From NCBI GenBank assembly GCA_050747745.1, contig JBOGKM010000098.1, forward strand, positions 94,883 to 158,882: 64,000 nt of DNA, given 5' to 3'. This DNA comes from SCQP01 sp050747745 (GTDB lineage: Bacteria; Acidobacteriota; Terriglobia; Terriglobales; SCQP01). The notes beneath the pieces were generated by a model, which saw only the letters and a list, made by a program, of their open reading frames with translations, was not told where the DNA came from and did no database searches. Shown here piece after piece: positions 59,118 to 64,000 of this stretch. The number at the start of each line of letters is the position of its first letter. Position 1 is the stretch's first letter. The translations under genes were made by a program, and so were the position numbers.

Positions 59118-60695
59118 CTACTGTCCCGTGGGCGTCGAAGCCGCAATGAAGGCGTCGATATTTTTGTGCAGCATCGGCAGGGCCGCCGGGTTGACGTACA
59201 ACATGTGTCCCACCGGGTAGTAATCGAAGCTGATCCGTGCCCGCTCCGCGGGCACCACCTGCATGTGCGCCACGGTAAATTCGGTGCCAAAAAACGGCGT
59301 CGCCATGTCGTAATAGCCGTTATTGAACAGCACGTGCATGCCCGGATCATCGTTCATGGCCCGCGACAGCGCCGGCGCGACGTTGGGCGAACCGCTGCCG
59401 CCGCCGCTGAGCGCGCTCAACGGCGCGCGATAGTGCATGTCCCACTGCCCGTTTACGGCATAACTGAGCTGCTCGTAAATGCGGTTGCTGTGGAAGTGCA
59501 GCGTCTGGCTAACGTAGTTTTCAAACAGCGCCGTGACTGCTCCCATCACCGCAACCGACGAGGGTTCCTGGTCATCCTCGCCCACCGGCATCAGCGGCAC
59601 CAGCTCCGGACCGGTAAAGCGCGAATCGTAACGGCCGATTTCCGGCCCTTCCGGCCCCATCAGCCGCCGCCGGAACATTCCCAGCGACATCCGCAGATGC
59701 GCCTCTTCCCACAGGTGCGCCGGAATGCCGGTGAAGTTCTCCAGTTGCGCCGCCACCGCCTGCGCCTGCGCCGCCGGCAAATTCGCCCCCGCAAACAGCG
59801 CCGCCGCATACGGCCCGGCGGCGAACTTCCGCACTTGCTCGAGCAGCGCCGGCAGGCTCGCCGGCCGCGGATGCAGCCGCCGGTGATACCACGCCGCGGC
59901 CGCGTAGGAGGGCAGATACAGCTCGTAGGGCAGGTCATTGCCCGGTCCGAAACTGATGGTTGCGAAGTTGAGCACGGTCGAGCACATGATCACGCCATTC
60001 AGGTACACGCCGTCGTTGGCCAGATCGTCGGCCAGCACCGCGTTGCGCGTGGTCCCGTAGCTCTCCCCGAGAATGAACTTGGGCGAGTTCCAGCGGTGAA
60101 ACCGCTTCAGGTAGCGCTGAATGAACTGGGCGAAGGCGGTGCCATCCTCGTTGATGCCGTAAAACATCTTCGGCGTCCCCTTGCCCACGATCTGGCTGTA
60201 GCCGGTGCCCACCGCATCAATAAAGACCAGGTCGGTGCTGTCCAGAATGCTGTCGGCATTATCCACCAGCCGGTACGGCGGTGCATAGGCGGCGAACTGA
60301 TCCACCTTGGGCCAGGCCACGCGCCGCGGCCCGAACCCGCCGATATCCACCAGCGCCGACGCTCCGCCCGGGCCGCCGTTATAGGCGAAGGTGACCGGCC
60401 GCGTGGACGGGTCACTCACACCGTCCTGGGTGTAGGCGACGTAGAACACGCTCGCCGTCGCCTGCTGTTTGCTGTTATACAGCAGCAACGTCCCGGCGGT
60501 GGTCGTATAGCGGATGGTCTGCCCATCGATGACGACGCTCTCGTGCGTCACCTCCGTCTTTTCCTTCGGCACCGGCGCCGGTTTTTCCGCCGCCGACGGC
60601 GGTCCCGGTGGCATGCCGCGCTGCGCCATCACGCCCGCCGGCACCGCCATCATCACCGCCGCCATCACCCACCCTGGCAACATCCATCTCGTCAT
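59118..60695 (-). CDS. Secreted S10-family serine carboxypeptidase-like protein
   Basis: A 525-residue protein with a signal peptide (MLPGWVMAAVMMAVPAGVMA), then a Pro-rich region. S10 catalytic elements: oxyanion region AYNGGPGGASALVDIGG, nucleophile FILGESYGTTRNAVLAD (Ser in GESYG), catalytic Asp in FNNGYYDMATPFFGTEFTVA and His in YYPVGHMLYVNPAAL. The length and insertions fit bacterial S10 peptidases. It probably degrades peptides from the C-terminus in the periplasm or outside the cell. ATG at 60695 chosen over a frame start at 60716. Confidence 0.9.
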   Translation of the reverse strand: MTRWMLPGWVMAAVMMAVPAGVMAQRGMPPGPPSAAEKPAPVPKEKTEVTHESVVIDGQTIRYTTTAGTLLLYNSKQQATASVFYVAYTQDGVSDPSTRPVTFAYNGGPGGASALVDIGGFGPRRVAWPKVDQFAAYAPPYRLVDNADSILDSTDLVFIDAVGTGYSQIVGKGTPKMFYGINEDGTAFAQFIQRYLKRFHRWNSPKFILGESYGTTRNAVLADDLANDGVYLNGVIMCSTVLNFATISFGPGNDLPYELYLPSYAAAAWYHRRLHPRPASLPALLEQVRKFAAGPYAAALFAGANLPAAQAQAVAAQLENFTGIPAHLWEEAHLRMSLGMFRRRLMGPEGPEIGRYDSRFTGPELVPLMPVGEDDQEPSSVAVMGAVTALFENYVSQTLHFHSNRIYEQLSYAVNGQWDMHYRAPLSALSGGGSGSPNVAPALSRAMNDDPGMHVLFNNGYYDMATPFFGTEFTVAHMQVVPAERARISFDYYPVGHMLYVNPAALPMLHKNIDAFIAASTPTGQ

Positions 60696-60852
60696 GATCT
60701 TGTATCTTCCTCTCACTTCCGCCGTACGCAGTCAGTGTACACTCCTTCCGCCACGGGAGGTGAGAAAAGCTAGGGGGGAAAAGCCTGGCGGAGGCGGCGG
60801 AACGCGGCGGCTTGGAGGCGCCCGGAGCGGCGCAGGTCACTCGGATTTGGTC

Positions 60853-60945
<93 letters not shown>

Positions 60946-61006
60946 GTATCGCACTAACGCATTTATTTTAAAGCTAGTTGACCAATGTTTTGCGCTTCCG
61001 CTCGCT

Positions 61007-62090
61007 TCACTGATTTTGACCGGTGCTAGTTCTGGTGCCAGTTGGTTTCGCGGTTTCTGCTCCCCAGGCGTCGAGCTTCTCGACCGCCGCGAGCTTGCGC
61101 GCCGGCGCCAGATGCGCGTAGCGGCACGTCATGCGAACGTCCTTGTGGCCCATCAACTCCTGTGCCGTCCTCAAATCCACCCCTAGCATAACAAGCCTGC
61201 TGGCGAATGTGTGGCGCAAACAGTGCCAGGTGAACTTCGGGAGCTTCGCCGTCTCAACCGCTGTTTCAAACCACCGCCGCGGCATGACCATGCGCTCGCC
61301 CTTGTCGTTGACCATGGCCCATTCGGAATTCCCGCTCCGCGCCTGCAACGTTTCGACAGCTCTTCGCGCCGCCTGGTTGAGCGGGATGTCGCGCGCTTCG
61401 CCGTACTTTGAGGGTGGCACGGTCAGCGTGCCGGCCTTGAGATTGATGGCGTCGCGCCGAAGCCCGTGCTGCTCGCTCAGCCGCATGCCGGTTTGAAGCG
61501 CGATTTCAAACTCCGGCAAATGAGCGGCGGGTCGCCGCCCGCAGGCGTTTCTCCTCGTCAGGCGAGAACTGGTCCAGGTAGCGGATGCGGATATTATTTT
61601 CGCGCCTCGCGCGGACCATCCGCGCAGGGTTCTTCTCGACCCTGCCGTTGTTCAACCCGAGCCGAAAAATCAGCGAGAGCGTATTCCGGTAGCGGTTGAC
61701 CGTGGCTGGACTCCAGGCGCGCTCCTCGGCTTCTTTCGACAGATGCTGCTCGATCTCCTGTGGCGTGATCGAGGAGGCCGGGCGTTTTCCAAACCATTTT
61801 CGCAGCAGGGCAGTCCGGCCGGCATCGTCGCCGTGACTGCGGTTGTGCGCCTTGGAGTACGCAGGCGCCGTGTCGGCCAGTTCGTCGAAAGTTGGCGCAG
61901 GCGCCCGAAGCCGCTCGGGGAATTTGCGGCCTTCGAGGGTCGCACCCTTTCGCTTATGGTAAAGCTTGAGCGCGTTGGCCTTGGTGCCGGCCTTCTCGCG
62001 GCGGATGCGCCCATCGGCATCAGCGCAGCGAATCCACCATTCTCCGGAATTCGGTGGCCTTTCGAAGATGCCCCGCGTGCGCGCCATCAT
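61007..62090 (-). pseudogene. Tyrosine-recombinase integrase, frameshifted
   Basis: Two overlapping frames make one phage-type integrase of about 360 residues. The upstream part (62090 to 61506) has an N-terminal arm and core-binding domain: EWWIRCADADGRIRREKAGT, ITPQEIEQHLSKEAEERAWS and FRLGLNNGRVEKNPARM. It stops at RRSFAGV. The downstream part (from about 61520) has the catalytic domain: TGMRLSEQHGL (first Arg), WHCLRHTFASRLVMLG (HxLR), LMGHKDVRMTCRYAHL (His and Tyr). All catalytic residues survive; a single frameshift near 61510-61540 separates the halves, so either it is a recent pseudogene or a sequencing error. Ends 62 bp from the tRNA 5' end. Confidence 0.85.
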
Positions 62091-62238
62091 GTTGCGATTT
62101 TAAGGCACTGAATCGCTAGGGAGTTGGGCTGCGGTTGGGCAATGCAGGTCAGACCCGGGAAAGGCGACGTCCTGATTGCTTGTGGTGGCGACGGGAAACG
62201 CCGCCGTCAGCTAGGAGGAGGGTTGCGAAGTACCCCGC

Positions 62239-62862
62239 TTACGGAATTGCCTTGCGGTAATCCGTCGGATCGATGCACTGCTCGTATATGTCACGCGCGA
62301 TCTTGATCCAGTCCGTCCCGTTGATGCCACGCTTGCTTGAACTCACAGGGCTCGAAGGAAAGGCGCACGCAATCTTTATCCAGCGCTCCTGCTGCTGCGC
62401 GATTATACGGATTTCCGTCGCGACTTCGGATAGGTCCTGGTCCTGAGAAAAGATGACAGCAACGTCGTACTCTCGCCGATGCGCCAGATTGATCACATCC
62501 AGTGCAATGCGGACATCGATTCCCTTTTCCTCGGCGGTCTGGAACGAATGTTGCGTTCCATCCGGCAGTCGAAATGTTTTGTTGCGGTATCGCAGCGGCC
62601 GGGAAAAAACCCAGACGCCCTGACGGCCCATCGCTGCCATCTTCGCCGCCCAGAATGCATTCCGTGCGTCGGATGGATCGGGAAGGCCGGAATAGAAACG
62701 AACGCCAGTCAGGTCCCAGCCCCTCAGTTGGGTGACGTATTCGGCTAGTTTGTAAACGTCGTAGTTGGGGAACCCATAGCCGAACGCTGCCTTGGCGTGA
62801 TTGAACAGATTTTGCCCATCGACGAAAACGACTGCGCGCTTCCGTGGTGGCTCGGTTGGCAT
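62239..62862 (-). CDS. NYN-domain (LabA/PIN-like) putative ribonuclease
   Basis: A 207-residue protein of the NYN/LabA group with the PIN-like acidic pocket: KRAVVFVDGQNLFNHAK (first Asp), EEKGIDVRIALDVINLAHRR (middle Asp) and VAVIFSQDQDLSEVATEIR (DxD). Members are predicted RNA nucleases, often toxin-like or in defence islands. The ATG at 62862 is used because the longer frame upstream lacks family sequence. It stands alone with no antitoxin-like partner between it and the integrase; 62091-62238 shows no gene. Confidence 0.8.
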   Translation of the reverse strand: MPTEPPRKRAVVFVDGQNLFNHAKAAFGYGFPNYDVYKLAEYVTQLRGWDLTGVRFYSGLPDPSDARNAFWAAKMAAMGRQGVWVFSRPLRYRNKTFRLPDGTQHSFQTAEEKGIDVRIALDVINLAHRREYDVAVIFSQDQDLSEVATEIRIIAQQQERWIKIACAFPSSPVSSSKRGINGTDWIKIARDIYEQCIDPTDYRKAIP

Positions 62863-63356
62863 CGGCAAAAAATAACCCCGCCAGAGGGCCTCGCGGCATG
62901 TCCAGCGGGGAGCAATTACATATCTAGTATCGCCGAGAACATTGGCGGTTGTCAATTTCCCTCGCGATCTCCCTCGCGATCGCCTGGCGATCTCCTTGGG
63001 CGTGTCAATCGAAACCATCGCGATGCATTTGGGACACGCCGACCCCAGCGGTCACGACGACGCGCGAGGCAGGCGCTGGCGCGTTGTTCCGTGGGCAGTG
63101 TGCTGGGTGCTTTAATGCGGTGCACATGTCGCTGCTGCGCCCATTCGCGCATAAAGGCCGCCTCCCCCGGGGTGGTCTCGGCCAGCTCGTTAGCTGGCCA
63201 GGCGCCGGCCGGAGATCACGGAGATCACGGGAACGTCGTGGCGGGCCACCGTTACGTCTGCTGGCGGAGCCGCTTGCGTTTTGAGGTGCGCTAAAGGATA
63301 ATTAAAACGTCGGGTGCCCCTTGTGGGCTCGATATGGAAAACCCAGCCCGACATCA
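62863..63356. other. 494-bp accessory stretch with relics and short repeats
   Basis: No intact gene. It contains a three-fold 12-bp repeat at 62959-62994 (CCCTCGCGATCT, CCCTCGCGATCG, CCTGGCGATCTC), an integrase relic at about 62996-63080, a short GGAGATCAC direct repeat near 63210-63230, and AT-richer sequence at 63290-63320. Confidence 0.6.
62996..63080 (+). pseudogene. Remnant of a second tyrosine recombinase
   Basis: One plus frame reads LGVSIETIAMHLGHADPS (62996-63049), the C-terminal LGH box region of XerD-like recombinases. After a frame change near 63047, another frame gives AVTTTREAGAGALF, matching the usual continuation VTTTR, but the catalytic Tyr that should follow is absent. Orientation is opposite to the integrase at 61007-62090, so it is a different element. 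Confidence 0.55.
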
Positions 63357-63727
63357 TTAACCCCCCATGGGCGGAGGGTTTTGCTTTTTATACGCCTCCC
63401 AAGCTGTTCGCGCCTTCTCGACCAGCGGCGATCCCTCCGGCCAAACCTTCAGTCCGTCCAAGCTGGCGCCCTCCCGCCGACGATAGAAGCGGGACCACAG
63501 GCCCGCGAAATACGGATACTCGAAGTTCTCATCCCGTGCTTGCCCCCGTTGCGATAGAGCCGATCAATCAGCTCCAGTTTTAAGTTCCTGATCGCCCGGT
63601 CAAACGGGAACCACTGGCGTTCGTACATGCCGACCGCCAGTAGAACGTAAATATGGTCTTTGGCGGCCGTGGCTGTGCCAACCGACGGGTCCCGCGTTCC
63701 GGATTCATCGAAATAGAAAAAGTGCAT
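63357..63727 (-). pseudogene. DUF3800-like gene, frameshifted
   Basis: The ATG at 63727 opens MHFFYFDESGTRDPSVGTAT, then YVLLAVGMYERQWFPFDRAI and NLKLELIDRLYRNGGKHG. The DESG start is typical of DUF3800 proteins, found in mobile elements and defence islands. Near 63545-63570 the frame appears to change: a different minus frame continues RDENFEYPYFAGLWSRFYRR and KVWPEGSPLVEKARTAWEAY to a TAA at 63357. Together about 120 residues, shorter than usual, so a fusion of two unrelated relics is also possible. Confidence 0.5.
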
Positions 63728-63922
63728 GGATCGAGCCCGCTGCCACCGGCGCGCTGTGGGAGCGCGCGGAACATTGATTTTCCTGCCTCGGAGCATCATA
63801 TGCCATCGGGCGGCTACCGCTGGACCGCCAAATCTCACGACGCGCACGGCCTCTCTTTCGCCGCCGCATCTTCCAATTCGCGCACAAGGATTGCCTCTCA
63901 CGGCCTCATGTGCGTTCGTCAA

Positions 63923-64000
63923 TAGTTTCTGGCCCCGGCGTGCTCACGTAATTTGGCCCCACCGTGGGCGGGTTGATAAAGCTGCGCTGGGGGCCGGAGC
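63923..64000. other. Window-edge segment with repeated GGCCCC motifs
   Basis: TCTGGCCCC (about 63930) and TTTGGCCCC (about 63953) recur 23 bp apart, followed by GGGGGCC near the edge. The arrangement could be the end of a transposable element, but no ORF or terminal repeat can be judged within 78 bp. Confidence 0.3.

Noticed and set aside
59049..60773. 574-codon plus frame near the right end
   Set aside because: Antisense to the S10 carboxypeptidase, which has a full catalytic triad context.
62959..63235. CRISPR-like array
   Set aside because: The 12-bp and 9-bp repeats are directly adjacent with no spacers and no cas genes are present.

Overview
This 64 kb window is GC-rich, tightly packed chromosomal DNA of a Gram-negative bacterium, most likely an Acidobacteriota. 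The reasons are a secreted von Willebrand A protein of the type found throughout that phylum (43361-44320), a Kdo transferase (waaA) implying an LPS-type outer membrane, TonB-type proteins, and the general gene repertoire. About 57 protein genes, four broken genes or relics and one tRNA can be supported. Species cannot be named from the sequence.

Layout, left to right. 1-11400: a truncated membrane GAF sensor and rsmB, divergent from a double-length thyX; then a minus-strand run pcrA, secreted LolA-like protein, EF-G-like GTPase, AhpD-like protein, cyanophycinase-like peptidase. 11400-21500: waaA, TPR and rhodanese genes; a TauE/DUF1634 exporter pair; dnaB with an MFS transporter; rhomboid protease, cyclophilin, trxB and a methyltransferase. 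21500-31020: a plus-strand run of M24 peptidase, accB, accC, thiE, two APC permeases, a Fur-family regulator and a SpoIIE-type phosphatase. 31000-37900: methyltransferase with a small basic protein, maf with a GT-C glycosyltransferase, a GT2 glycosyltransferase, and two tandem TonB-like genes. 37985-45777: ileS, lspA, lgt, rluD, the VWFA protein and der. 45500-50400: GH18-like protein, a hypothetical gene, ssb, a VTT-domain protein, an HU-like protein and an M50 protease. 50382-60700: ispH-tkt-priA, a secreted hypothetical protein, a DedA protein, a beta-hydroxyacid dehydrogenase, an O-methyltransferase and an S10 carboxypeptidase. 60853-64000: tRNA-Ser(GCT) next to a frameshifted integrase, a NYN-domain gene, a second integrase relic and a broken DUF3800-like gene, an accessory region in decay.

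The core is housekeeping: lipoprotein maturation (lspA, lgt), fatty-acid initiation (accBC), replication and repair (dnaB, priA, pcrA, ssb), ribosome biogenesis and translation (der, rsmB, rluD, ileS), dTMP supply (thyX) and isoprenoids (ispH). Genes overlap by 4 bp at several junctions (13968, 17077, 31774, 33033), and several convergent or divergent genes also overlap.

The most interesting signals are: a tandem-duplicated ThyX whose two domains each keep a different half of the signature motif; a family of about 110-160 bp repeats in three copies within 5 kb, one read in frame inside priA and two supplying possible start codons to neighbouring genes; a recurrent -10-like hexamer 6-8 bp upstream of start codons, suggesting leaderless transcripts; and a hairpin abutting the ssb ribosome-binding site. 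No CRISPR array, complete insertion sequence, rRNA or recognisable riboswitch was seen.
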